Positions 8,349 to 16,982 of a stretch of DNA of 64,000 nt are shown one piece after another; the stretch's first letter is position 1; every line of letters begins with the position of its first letter. The notes beneath the pieces were generated by a model, which saw only the letters and a list, made by a program, of their open reading frames with translations, searched no databases and was not told the origin of the DNA. The position numbers were made by a program, and so were the translations under genes. The DNA is from Hyphomonadaceae bacterium. Lineage in GTDB: Bacteria > Pseudomonadota > Alphaproteobacteria > Caulobacterales > Aquidulcibacteraceae. Location: NCBI GenBank assembly GCA_016791445.1, contig JAEUMP010000002.1, forward strand, positions 62,001 to 126,000, written 5' to 3'.

Positions 8349-10330
8349 CGGGGAGACCCGATCAGCAGGCCGCGTCCACCTTCGAAAGCGCCTACAGTTT
8401 GCTCCTGCCGGATCCGGCAGGCTGCGAGCGGGTGTGCCGGCAGATGCTTGCCGCAGGCGAAAGTCCCGTCATCCGACTGCTGCTCGCATCGGCCTTGCGA
8501 CTGCAGGGGGACTTTGCCGGTGCGCAGGCGATCGCTGACGGACTCGTTCGCGAGATTCCGCGGTGGGCGGGCGCGCACTTCGAACGCGGCATGGCTCTGG
8601 GTCGGCAGGGGCGTCACCGTGAAGCGCTCGACGCGTTCGCGCACGCTGAGCGACTTGGCGGCGTGCCCAGCCTCTGGCGGGAGATCGGCGAACAGCACTG
8701 GGCGCTGGGTGACCGCCGTGCCGCCGATGCGGCCTTCCTGCGCCACCTCGCTGAACCATCCCCAGAGCCGAGCCTCGCGTCGGCGATGATGTACGCGCGC
8801 GCAAGCGAGACTGCGCAGGCGGAAAACGCGTTCCGTCTCCACCTGGGTCACTACCCGGACGATGTGCTGGCGCTGCGGCACTATGCGGAACTTTGTTCGA
8901 GTCTGGATCGGTACGAAGAGGCCGAGGCGTTGCTGCGCCGGTGTCTTGAACGTGCGCCATCGTTCACGCTGGGGCGCTATGGACTGGCGATGGTGTTGCT
9001 GCATGCGCACGAGGCCGCGCCAGCGTTGGTGGAGATAGATGCGCTGCTGCAGGGCGAACCCGGGCGACTCGAATACATGATCCTTCAAGCGGACGCGCTC
9101 GGGCGTGTGGGCGACTTCGATGCGGCTGCTGCGTGCGCCGAGCGCATACTCGCGCGCTACCCCGATCACGGCGGCATGTGGACCACCTATGGCCATTTCC
9201 TGCGCGCTCTTGGTCGTCGGGATGAATGTGAGGCGGCGTTCAAGCGAGCCATCGCCCTCGGGAGCCCGCTTGGCGAAGCGTATTGGGGGCTCGCCAACCT
9301 CAAGACCTATGCCTTACGGGCCGACGATATCGCCGCCATGCGGGACCATGCGTCCCGGATGCCTGCCGGCGACGAACGCGTCGCGATGCACTTCGCGTTG
9401 GGCAAGGCGCTTGAGGACGCGAAAGACTATTCGGCGGCGTTCGAGGCCTATGCGCGCGCCAATGCAGAGCGCAGGGCAGCGCTTCCGTTTGATCGTGAGG
9501 AGCGTGTGCAGGCGGTGCGTCGCGCGCGCGAGGTCTATACAGCCGCGTTCTTCGCGGAGCGCGCGGGGCACGGGGCACACGCCGAAGACCCGATCTTCAT
9601 CGTCGGCATGCCGCGATCCGGTTCGACGCTGGTCGAGCAGATCCTTGCGTCGCACTCCGCCGTCGAAGGCACGATGGAACTCATCGAACTCCTGATGATT
9701 GCACGCCGGCTCGGTCGAGGATCCTCCGTCGAGGAAGCGGCTGCGGCGCTCTCCGCCGAGACGTGCCGCAACCTGGGCGAAGAGTACGTGCAGCGCACAC
9801 GGATGTTCAGAAAGACGGCGGCGTCGCGGTTCATCGACAAGATGCCGAACAACTTCACGCAGGCGGCCCTCATTCATCTGCTGCTGCCGAAAGCGCGCAT
9901 TATCGATGTGCGGCGTCATCCGATGGCGTGCGGATTTTCGAACTTCAAGCAGCACTGGGCGACAGGACAGGCCTTCTCCTACGATCTCGCGGACATCGGA
10001 CACTTCTACAAATGCTACGTGGCGTTGATGTCGCACATCGACGACGTGTTGCCGGGGCGCGTTCATCGCGTGATCTACGAAGACCTGGTCGCCGATCCTG
10101 AAGCGGAGACCCGTCGGCTGCTCGATGCGTGCGGCTTGCCGTTTGAAGACGGTTGCCTGCGTTTCTTCGAGAACAATCGCGTCGTCCGCACGCCCAGCTC
10201 CGAGCAGGTGCGTCGCCCGGTCAATCGCGAAGGCCTCGATGGCTGGAAGCCGTTTGAACAATGGCTCGGGCCGCTCAGGGCAGAGCTTGGTCCCGTGCTG
10301 GATTGCTACCCGCGGGCGCCGCCGCGCTGA
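8345..10330 (+). CDS. TPR-repeat sulfotransferase
   Basis: A 661-aa two-part protein. Residues 1 to about 400 are tetratricopeptide-like helical repeats; the C-terminal third is a sulfotransferase with the 5'-PSB loop IVGMPRSGSTLVEQIL at about 419-434 and the 3'-PB VRRHPMACGFSNF near 520-533. I place the start at a TTG (8345) that overlaps the stop of the hydroxylase gene and has GGAGG 7 bp upstream. Longer readings back to 8108 run through the upstream gene and have an Arg-rich, non-TPR N-terminus. TPR-sulfotransferases resemble tyrosylprotein sulfotransferases in fold, so a peptide acceptor presented by the TPR part is plausible but unproven. Its 3' end overlaps the convergent gene by 56 bp. 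Confidence 0.87.
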   Translation: MTGRPDQQAASTFESAYSLLLPDPAGCERVCRQMLAAGESPVIRLLLASALRLQGDFAGAQAIADGLVREIPRWAGAHFERGMALGRQGRHREALDAFAHAERLGGVPSLWREIGEQHWALGDRRAADAAFLRHLAEPSPEPSLASAMMYARASETAQAENAFRLHLGHYPDDVLALRHYAELCSSLDRYEEAEALLRRCLERAPSFTLGRYGLAMVLLHAHEAAPALVEIDALLQGEPGRLEYMILQADALGRVGDFDAAAACAERILARYPDHGGMWTTYGHFLRALGRRDECEAAFKRAIALGSPLGEAYWGLANLKTYALRADDIAAMRDHASRMPAGDERVAMHFALGKALEDAKDYSAAFEAYARANAERRAALPFDREERVQAVRRAREVYTAAFFAERAGHGAHAEDPIFIVGMPRSGSTLVEQILASHSAVEGTMELIELLMIARRLGRGSSVEEAAAALSAETCRNLGEEYVQRTRMFRKTAASRFIDKMPNNFTQAALIHLLLPKARIIDVRRHPMACGFSNFKQHWATGQAFSYDLADIGHFYKCYVALMSHIDDVLPGRVHRVIYEDLVADPEAETRRLLDACGLPFEDGCLRFFENNRVVRTPSSEQVRRPVNREGLDGWKPFEQWLGPLRAELGPVLDCYPRAPPR

Positions 10331-11723
10331 GGACGGCTGGCTCGAGATCGAAGGCAAACGTCATGCGCGTGGCGGGTGAGGCATAGGGGATGACCCCGTG
10401 CCACATGTAGGACGGAAACAGCACGAGCATGCCCGGTTTCGGTTCAACGTAATGCTCCGCCTCCAGCCTTGGAGATGTGGCGATGCCGGGCGCGCCGAAG
10501 CGGATCCAGCCTTCAGCGCCGACACCGGTCGGCGGCGTTTCGATATAGCAGGCTGACGAAATCCAGCCTTTCGGGTGGACGTGGTCCAGATGATATCCGC
10601 CCGCCTGCATGCGGATGGACCAGACGCCCTGGAACGCGTAGCCGCCGCGATTGCGACGCCGCAGCGGATCGTCGCCCTTGCCGATGTCGGCGACATAGCG
10701 CGCAATGGCTGGCGCAAGCGCTGACGGCAGCACCGCGATGGCGGGATCGTCGATGCCGAGAATGTCGGGAACCTGGCTGCCATGCCGGATCGACTGGTTG
10801 AAAGGATGCGAGACGGCTTGATGCGCGTGCCGCAGGGCGCGAGCGAGATCGGCCACGTATGCTTCAAGGTTCCGCCAACCATGAGGCGTGTCGAGATAAG
10901 AGGTGCGAACCAGTCCATCGTAGTCGTGAAGCGCGGCGTAGCGTGGATCGCCAAGTATGCGCCACGCGGTGGCAAGCAGGGCGATCGCGTGCTGATCCTC
11001 GGGCGCGCGCCGCAGCAGGGCCTCCGCTTCGAGCGCGGCGCGTGCTGCGTCGCCCGCACCGAGCAACGCCGAAATGAGCGTGACGGCGACGACGTTGTCC
11101 TGGGGGGCGAATCTTGAGGCGCGTTGCGCGTGGGACAACGCGGCATCCGGGGCCCCGCACTGCGCGGCGATCTGCGAGGCGTAGACCATGACGGGCAGAT
11201 TGAGGGGGTGGCGTCGTGTGAGATCTTCCGCGTCGCCGCGCGCAGCTGCTGCGCCTCGGGTATTCTCGATGATGCGCGCCCTGACCAGGGCGAGCGCCAC
11301 GTCATCCGGCTGCGCCGCCAGCGCCTGATCCACACGGTGGGTTGCACGGACTGGATCGCCTGTGCGCATCCACAGCAGTTGCGCCAGATCGAAATGTGCG
11401 TCGCCGAAGGCGGTCCGCAATTCGAGGGCCTTCCGGAACGCGTGTTCGGCTTCCTCGAAGCGCCCGCCCGCTTGGAGACAACGCGCGAGGACGAGCCATG
11501 ACTCAGGCGCTTTCGCGCCCTTGGCGAAGGCCGCGCGCATATGTTCTTCGGCCTCCGCCCACCGACCGGCATCGCCGAGCGCCGCCGCGAGATTGTGCTC
11601 CGCCGCAGCGCTTCCCGGCGCCGAAGCGACGGCGGCCTCATAGAGCGTGATCGCCTCGTGCAATCGGCCCTGCGCCTTCAGGGATTGCGCCTGAGCGGCG
11701 AGAAGTTTCGGGTCATTGGACAT
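10275..11723 (-). CDS. TPR-repeat 2OG-Fe(II) oxygenase
   Basis: A 482-aa protein. The first 250 or so residues are TPR repeats (for example LHEAITLYEAAVASAPGS early on). The C-terminal 200 residues are a putative 2OG-Fe(II) oxygenase of the family-5 type: YHLDHVHP at about 377-384 supplies an HxD-like or HxH ligand set, SYMWHGVIP near 441-447 the distal His, and TRMTFAFD the 2OG-binding Arg. I start at MSNDPK (11723) because AAGGA lies 6 bp before it. It is divergent from the next hydroxylase with a 143-bp gap. Whether the metal ligands are complete needs a structure-based alignment. Confidence 0.83.
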   Translation of the reverse strand: MSNDPKLLAAQAQSLKAQGRLHEAITLYEAAVASAPGSAAAEHNLAAALGDAGRWAEAEEHMRAAFAKGAKAPESWLVLARCLQAGGRFEEAEHAFRKALELRTAFGDAHFDLAQLLWMRTGDPVRATHRVDQALAAQPDDVALALVRARIIENTRGAAAARGDAEDLTRRHPLNLPVMVYASQIAAQCGAPDAALSHAQRASRFAPQDNVVAVTLISALLGAGDAARAALEAEALLRRAPEDQHAIALLATAWRILGDPRYAALHDYDGLVRTSYLDTPHGWRNLEAYVADLARALRHAHQAVSHPFNQSIRHGSQVPDILGIDDPAIAVLPSALAPAIARYVADIGKGDDPLRRRNRGGYAFQGVWSIRMQAGGYHLDHVHPKGWISSACYIETPPTGVGAEGWIRFGAPGIATSPRLEAEHYVEPKPGMLVLFPSYMWHGVIPYASPATRMTFAFDLEPAVLSAAAPAGSNPARDQALP

Positions 11724-11866
11724 TGTGTTCCTTGAGGCTAGGCGCACGTTGCCGCGCCTGTCCAGCCGCAGTCTCCCTGCTGCGCCGGGACGCCGCGCAG
11801 CGGCTCGCTTTGCGGGATTTGCCCGGTGTGCGATAAGATCGCCGCTCGCCGACGCGGATCCCGTCC

Positions 11867-12847
11867 ATGAAACTGCAGGCTCGTTTCCTTCAACTCCCGG
11901 TATTGTTCGATGCTGCGGTGCTCGCCCGCGAAATCGCGACGATTCCCGAGACTGCCTGGCGTCCGCACCCTGCAGGTTACGCCGGCAATGACTTCCTTCC
12001 GCTCATTGCGGTCAATGGCGATCCTTCGGACGAGGGGTTCACGGGGGCGATGCGTCCGACGCCGCACCTCTCCGCCGAGCGGCCCTATCTCTGGCAGACG
12101 CTCGCGAGCATTGGCGCCGTTCTCGGCCGCACGCGGCTCATGCGTCTCTCGGGGCAGGCGGAGGTCAGTGAGCATGCGGATGTGAACTACTACTGGCGCG
12201 AGCGCATGCGCGTACACGTGCCGATCGTCACGCAGCCGGCGGTGAAGTTTTACTGCGGCGACACCGTCGCACACATGGCCGCCGGAGAGTGCTGGATCTT
12301 CGACACATGGAGCCTCCATCGTGTCGTCAACGACCAGACGCACGCCCGTATCCACCTCGTTGCTGACACCGTCGGGGGCGAGGATATGTACCGGCTCATG
12401 ATGCAGGGGCGAATGCCGGATCGACCGCCTCCGCCCGGGTGGTCGCCGCAAGCGATCACGCCGAGCGCAGAGAAGCGCGCGCTTGAATTCGAGGCGCTCA
12501 ACGTGCCAATGGTGATGAGCCCATGGGAGGTGCGCGAGCATGTGGGGTTTCTCCTTGGTGAACTGGCCCCCAATCAGCCGGCTGCCGCAGAGGTAGCGCG
12601 AATCGCGTCGCGCTTCGTGCATGCGTGGCGCGGCGTGTGGACGGCGCACGGTGAAAGCGAAACGGGATGGCCGCGTTATCACGCCTTGCTCCAGAGTTTC
12701 GCGCGGGAACTCCATGCAGCGCGCGCACATGACCTGCTGCTCGTGAACGAGGTCGATTTCTTCGAATGCGTACGCGGGATAATCCTCGACTATGCGCTGA
12801 CCGCGCCGGCGCGTCAGGCCATGTCCGCCAGAGCGGCGCGCGCCTGA
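11867..12847 (+). CDS. Aspartyl/asparaginyl beta-hydroxylase-type 2OG oxygenase with C-terminal extension
   Basis: A 326-aa protein. The N-terminal 180 residues form the beta-hydroxylase jelly roll: H103-x-D105 in SEHADVNYYW, then MRVHVPIVTQP and H151 in WSLHRVVND. The remaining 150 residues, from about RPPPPGW onward, are alpha-helical and I do not recognise them. It heads a plus-strand run with the next two genes (spacings 18 bp and an 8-bp overlap). There are no TPR repeats and no export signal. The C-terminal helical part may recruit the substrate in place of TPRs. Confidence 0.85.
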   Translation: MKLQARFLQLPVLFDAAVLAREIATIPETAWRPHPAGYAGNDFLPLIAVNGDPSDEGFTGAMRPTPHLSAERPYLWQTLASIGAVLGRTRLMRLSGQAEVSEHADVNYYWRERMRVHVPIVTQPAVKFYCGDTVAHMAAGECWIFDTWSLHRVVNDQTHARIHLVADTVGGEDMYRLMMQGRMPDRPPPPGWSPQAITPSAEKRALEFEALNVPMVMSPWEVREHVGFLLGELAPNQPAAAEVARIASRFVHAWRGVWTAHGESETGWPRYHALLQSFARELHAARAHDLLLVNEVDFFECVRGIILDYALTAPARQAMSARAARA

Positions 12848-12865
12848 AAGGGCCTGGCGAACTCC

Positions 12866-14035
12866 ATGTCTCAGCCCCGGCAATCCGACCGCGAAGTCCT
12901 GCAGCGGGCGTACGCGGCGCTCGCACAGGGGGATGGCGTCGGCGCTGCAGCGCTGCTTCAGCCGATCGTCTCCGCAGGGGGCGCGAATGCCGATGTATGG
13001 CTCGCTGTCGCGCATGCAGCGGCGTTGCAGAACGACGTCGAAGGAAAGGCGGCGGCGATTGACAAGGCGCTCGAACGCGCGCCGACGGACGTTCGTGCGC
13101 TGATTTCGAAGGCCGATCACCTCGCAGCGTACGGAGACGCGCGCGCGGCAACCGCCTTCTACTCCACGGCGGTTCAGGTTGCGCCGCCGGCCGAGCGCCT
13201 ATCCCCGCCGATGCGTGAAGCGCTTGAGCGCGCCCGTGCGGCGACGGCGGCGATGGCGCGCGAGCTTGAGGACTTCGTGCGTGCGCGCCTGTCGACGGAG
13301 GGCATCGCGGAAGCGGACGCGCCCGAACGCTTTTCGCGTGCAGTCGACATCCTGTTCGGGCGCAAGCGTGCCTACGTGCAGCAACCGCGCTATCTGTTTT
13401 ACCCCGAACTTCCGAACATCCAGTTCTACGACCGGGGCATGCTGCCCTGGATCGACAGCGTTGAGGCGTCGACCGCCGAGGTTCGCGCGGATCTGGAGGG
13501 CGTTCTGGGGCCGTCATTCACGCCCTATCTCACCCAGGCGCCGGACCGGCCGCGCAACGACCAGATGGGCCTTGTGAACGACCCGGGCTGGAGTGCGCTC
13601 TTTCTCCACAAGGACGGTCGCGAGCAGGCGTCGGCGGAGTGCTGCCCGAGAACAATGGCCGCGCTTGCGGAGGCGCCGCTGACCCGCATTCCAAACAGAA
13701 CGCCATCGGTCCTCTTTTCCAAACTCGCCGCAGGCGCGCACATTCCCGCGCATACGGGGATGCTCAACACCCGCCTCATCTGTCACTTGCCGCTCATCGT
13801 GCCGGAGGGATGTGCGTTTCGCGTGGGCAACGACGTTCGCGTCTGGGAAACAGGCAAGGCCTGGGCCTTCGACGACACGATCGAACACGAAGCGTGGAAT
13901 CGCGGCGCATCGGATCGCTACATTCTCATCTTCGATGTCTGGCGCCCTGAACTGACCGTTGAGGAGCGGGCGTGCGTGTCGGCCTTGTGCCAGGCCATCG
14001 ACTCCTATCGCAGCGACGTGTCGTGGGATGGATGA
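12866..14035 (+). CDS. TPR-fused aspartyl/asparaginyl beta-hydroxylase (HxG form)
   Basis: A 389-aa protein: about 115 residues of TPR-like repeats, a linker, then an Asp/Asn beta-hydroxylase domain. The first metal motif reads H296-T-G in IPAHTGMLNTR, not HxD, and the distal ligand is H341 in FDDTIEHEAWN; ICHLPLIVPEGC and FRVGNDVR are the other family hallmarks. Mammalian AspH likewise has Gly in place of Asp and works with two His, so this form may well be active. It is a close architectural paralogue of the gene at 15482-16648. It overlaps the TPR-sulfotransferase downstream by 8 bp. Confidence 0.9.
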   Translation: MSQPRQSDREVLQRAYAALAQGDGVGAAALLQPIVSAGGANADVWLAVAHAAALQNDVEGKAAAIDKALERAPTDVRALISKADHLAAYGDARAATAFYSTAVQVAPPAERLSPPMREALERARAATAAMARELEDFVRARLSTEGIAEADAPERFSRAVDILFGRKRAYVQQPRYLFYPELPNIQFYDRGMLPWIDSVEASTAEVRADLEGVLGPSFTPYLTQAPDRPRNDQMGLVNDPGWSALFLHKDGREQASAECCPRTMAALAEAPLTRIPNRTPSVLFSKLAAGAHIPAHTGMLNTRLICHLPLIVPEGCAFRVGNDVRVWETGKAWAFDDTIEHEAWNRGASDRYILIFDVWRPELTVEERACVSALCQAIDSYRSDVSWDG

Positions 14036-15500
14036 ATCCGGCGCCTCGCTGGAGGCCGCGCTCCGGCGTGCGTCTGCGCTCCGAGAAGCGGGCCGCTATG
14101 CGGAGTCCGTGACCGGCTATCGCGAAGTTCTCGCGCGCCGGCCTGCATTGCCCAACGCCTGGTACAATGTCGGGTGGATGGAGCGCCGCCTCGGGCGTCC
14201 GGAAGCGGCGCTCGACGCCTATGCCGAAGCGTTGCGGCACGGCGCATCCGGGCCGGAGGAAGTGCATCTGAATCGCGGCGTCATCCTGCTCGACGATCTC
14301 AATCGTGTGGAGGAAGCGTTGCAGGCGTTCAACGCCGCGCTGACGCTCAATCCACGTTTCACGCCCGCACTCTTGAACGTGGCGAATATCCATGAGGACC
14401 GGGGTGCCCGGAAGGAGGCGGAAGCGCTTTACGCGCGCGTCGTCGAGATCGATCCGGGATGCTGGGAGGGCCTCGCGCGCCTTGCGAACGTGCGTTCGGG
14501 GTTTCGGCCCGATGATCCGCTCCTCGGCCAGCTGGAACAGGCGCTGGCGCGAAGCGATGTCGCCCCGGCGGAACGTGCGAGCCTCGGGTTTGCACTAGGG
14601 CGTGCGCTGGACAGTGCGGGAGACTACGAGCGCGCCTTCGCCGCCTTCGTCGCCGCCAATCGAGCCAGCGCGGAGAGCGCCGGCAAGGCCCGCGCCTACA
14701 ACCCCGCTGCCCATGAGCAATACGTGGACAGTCTCATCGCCGCGTTCTCGCGCGTGCGGGTGCGCAGAACCGCCACGCAGGCGCCGCCGGTATTCATCTG
14801 CGGAATGTTCCGCTCGGGCTCGACCTTGCTGGAACAGGCACTCGCCGGGCACCCGCGTGTCACCGCCGGTGGCGAAATCCCTCTGATGCCCGCGCTCGCA
14901 GCGCAACTGGCGCCGTTTCCGGTCGCCATGGCGGATCTCGCGGACAGTCAACTGGACGCGTTGGCGACGCAGTATCGCGACGGCGTCGCGAAGCTCTATC
15001 CGGGCGCCGATCTCGTGACCGACAAGCGTCCCGATAACTTCCTTCTGCTCGGTCTCGCCAAGTCCCTCTTCCCGGAGGCGCGCATCCTCCACACGGTGCG
15101 CGACCCTCTCGATACCTGTCTGTCGACCTTCTTCCTGCACCTCGATCACTCGATGGCGTACGCAAAAGACCTGGCGCACATCGGGCACTATTTTCGCCAG
15201 TACCGTCGGTTGATGGCGCACTGGAAAACGCTCTGGCCAGCCGACATCCACGATTTCGACTACGATACGTTCGTGCGCGCGCCGCGCGAGACTCTGGAGC
15301 CTGCGCTCAGGTTTTGCGGGCTGGAGTGGGATGATCGCTGCCTCGCATTCCATGAACGGGACTCGAACGTTCGTACGGCGAGTGTCTGGCAAGTGCGCGA
15401 GCCGCTGTATCAGCGCTCGTCCGGTCGCGCGCGCGCGTACGAAAGCAACATCGCGCCTCTGCGCGATGCGCTGCAGGCGTTCTATCCACCCGCGTCGTAG
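14028..15500 (+). CDS. TPR-repeat sulfotransferase (second copy type)
   Basis: A 490-aa protein with TPR repeats over residues 1-230 (for example PNAWYNVGWMERRLGRPEAA) and a sulfotransferase domain: 5'-PSB ICGMFRSGSTLLEQAL at about 257-272 and 3'-PB TVRDPLDTCLSTF near 356-368. I choose the ATG at 14028, which overlaps the upstream stop by 8 bp and begins MDESGAS. It is shorter in the TPR part than the gene at 8345 and only distantly similar to it, so the two are unlikely to be recent duplicates. It converges with a TPR-hydroxylase gene, overlapping it by 19 bp. Confidence 0.88.
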   Translation: MDESGASLEAALRRASALREAGRYAESVTGYREVLARRPALPNAWYNVGWMERRLGRPEAALDAYAEALRHGASGPEEVHLNRGVILLDDLNRVEEALQAFNAALTLNPRFTPALLNVANIHEDRGARKEAEALYARVVEIDPGCWEGLARLANVRSGFRPDDPLLGQLEQALARSDVAPAERASLGFALGRALDSAGDYERAFAAFVAANRASAESAGKARAYNPAAHEQYVDSLIAAFSRVRVRRTATQAPPVFICGMFRSGSTLLEQALAGHPRVTAGGEIPLMPALAAQLAPFPVAMADLADSQLDALATQYRDGVAKLYPGADLVTDKRPDNFLLLGLAKSLFPEARILHTVRDPLDTCLSTFFLHLDHSMAYAKDLAHIGHYFRQYRRLMAHWKTLWPADIHDFDYDTFVRAPRETLEPALRFCGLEWDDRCLAFHERDSNVRTASVWQVREPLYQRSSGRARAYESNIAPLRDALQAFYPPAS

Positions 15501-16648
15501 GTGTTGAGCGCCGTCGTCATGGCGCTAACGAGTTCGCGCTCCGCCGCCGACAAGAGCGGGTTCCAGACGTCGAAGATCAGAACCGCGCGCAATTGGTCGC
15601 TGTCATTCCACGCTTCGTGCTCGATCGTGTCGTCGAAGACGAAGCTCTCTCCCATCACCCAAGGCCGCGTGTCGTTGCCGACGCGGAAGCGGCAGCCGTC
15701 GGGAATGATAAGCGGCAGGTGGGCGATGAGGCGCGTGTTCGACGATCCGGTATGAGGCGGGATCGCGGTGCGGGGCTGCAGCACGGAAAACATCGCCGTA
15801 GGCGCGTATCCGGGTTGATCGGCCATAGGGATCCGCTCGAGGATCGCGGTCGTCTTCGGAAACAGCGCGCAGTTGGCGGGGATTTTTGCGCCGTCGCGCC
15901 ACAGGTGCAGCGTCGACCAGTCCGGCGAATGGTTCAATGCGGCCCACTGGTTGAGCGGCGCGCCTGCCGGGAGCTGCATGTAGGGGTGGAACTTGTCCCA
16001 ATAGACTTTCAGCTGCGCCAACAGTTCGTCGCGGATGATCTCGGTCTGCGCTTCGAGTTCCGCCATCCACGGGAAGTGCTCGCGCGCATGGAAGGTGATC
16101 GGCGGCAACTTCGGAAATGTCAGAAACAGCGGCTCCTGCACATAGGCCTTGCGCACGCCGGAGAGGATGTCGAGGCACTCGTCGAAGCGGGAGAGATCGG
16201 CGCCTTGATGCTTCGCGCGAAGGTGGTCGGTCTGCGCGCGCAGGAAACTGTTCATCGCTTGAGTGTTGCTCGCCACAGCTTGCTGAGCATGCTGCACCGC
16301 AGACTTCAGATGGGGCGGCATGACGTGTTCGGGCGGCGCAATCTTGAGGGCGTTCTTGTAGATTTTCGCCGCCGCGCGGTGCTGGCCCATCTGCTCGACG
16401 ACCGCCGCCTTGGACACCAGCGCGAGAAACGAATACGGCTCAAGGGATAGGGCCGCGTCCAACGCCTTGAGCGCGCTGCCGAGGTCGCCGCGCATCCGGA
16501 AGGCGAGCGCCCGGTTCATGGGGATGTCGGGGTCTGCCGGGTCGAGCGCGCCGGCTTCATCGAGCGCGGCGAGGGCGCGCGCGTGATCGCCGCGCTGCAA
16601 CGCGCTCATGGCGTCACGCACCAGCGCCTGTGAGCGAGGATCGGACAT
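15482..16648 (-). CDS. TPR-fused aspartyl/asparaginyl beta-hydroxylase (HxG form), paralogue
   Basis: A 388-aa protein with the same plan as the product of 12866-14035: short TPR region (PADPDIPMNRALAFRMRGD), a linker containing KAYVQEPLFLTFPKLP (compare RAYVQQPRYLFYPELP in the paralogue), then the hydroxylase core with H299-T-G, AHLPLIIPDGCRFRVGNDTR and H344 in FDDTIEHEAWN. The HxG metal site matches AspH-type enzymes. It is the last gene of the hydroxylase/sulfotransferase block; 60 bp separate its start from the L33 stop codon. Confidence 0.9.
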   Translation of the reverse strand: MSDPRSQALVRDAMSALQRGDHARALAALDEAGALDPADPDIPMNRALAFRMRGDLGSALKALDAALSLEPYSFLALVSKAAVVEQMGQHRAAAKIYKNALKIAPPEHVMPPHLKSAVQHAQQAVASNTQAMNSFLRAQTDHLRAKHQGADLSRFDECLDILSGVRKAYVQEPLFLTFPKLPPITFHAREHFPWMAELEAQTEIIRDELLAQLKVYWDKFHPYMQLPAGAPLNQWAALNHSPDWSTLHLWRDGAKIPANCALFPKTTAILERIPMADQPGYAPTAMFSVLQPRTAIPPHTGSSNTRLIAHLPLIIPDGCRFRVGNDTRPWVMGESFVFDDTIEHEAWNDSDQLRAVLIFDVWNPLLSAAERELVSAMTTALNTYDAGG

Positions 16649-16678
16649 GTCGGCAGGGTAGTCGAAGCGGCCGGAAAT

Positions 16679-16699
16679 GAAAGCCGCCGGAAGGCGGGG
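16679..16699 (-). terminator. Possible terminator after rpmG
   Basis: Read on the minus strand just beyond the L33 stop, CCGCC-TTCC-GGCGG forms a 5-bp GC hairpin (16685-16698) followed by CTTTCATTTC. The T tract is interrupted, so it is weak. An overlapping GGGCG/CGCCC hairpin could form instead. Confidence 0.4.
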
Positions 16700-16708
16700 C
16701 GAAACGCC

Positions 16709-16894
16709 CTACTTGATCTTGCCTTCGACGAACTCGACGTGCTTGCGCACGACCGGGTCATACTTGTTGAACTTCAGCTTCTCGGTCTTCGTGCGCGGGT
16801 TCTTCTTGGTCACATAGAAGAAGCCGGTCGGTTCGCCGTTTTCCTTCTTCGCCGTCGAATTGAGGCGGATCTTGAGGGTGGTCGGCTTGGCCAT
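16709..16894 (-). CDS. rpmG: 50S ribosomal protein L33
   Basis: A 61-aa protein, start at the ATG giving [15 protein letters not shown]. The core [18 protein letters not shown] and the C-terminal [12 protein letters not shown] are diagnostic of L33 of the zinc-free (no Cys) type. The usual alphaproteobacterial protein has 55 residues; here six extra residues (around KENGEP, 17-22) sit in the first loop. It lies 88 bp downstream of the Nudix gene on the same strand. Confidence 0.97.
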   Translation of the reverse strand: MAKPTTLKIRLNSTAKKENGEPTGFFYVTKKNPRTKTEKLKFNKYDPVVRKHVEFVEGKIK

Positions 16895-16982
16895 GGCGGG
16901 GGTCCCGAACGCAAAGGGGCCCGCACGGGCGGGCTGGAAAACGAAGGCGCGGAAAATACCCGCGACGGCCCGGGTGTCAAGC

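Noticed and set aside
5249-16648. The block as a mobile island
   Set aside because: No integrase, transposase, flanking repeats or tRNA at its borders, and base composition looks like the neighbourhood.
2147-16648. A tryptophan-halogenase/SapC cluster, often found near TonB receptors in these bacteria
   Set aside because: No halogenase, SapC or JmjC-type cupin sequence is present; only PiuC-like hydroxylase is shared with such loci.
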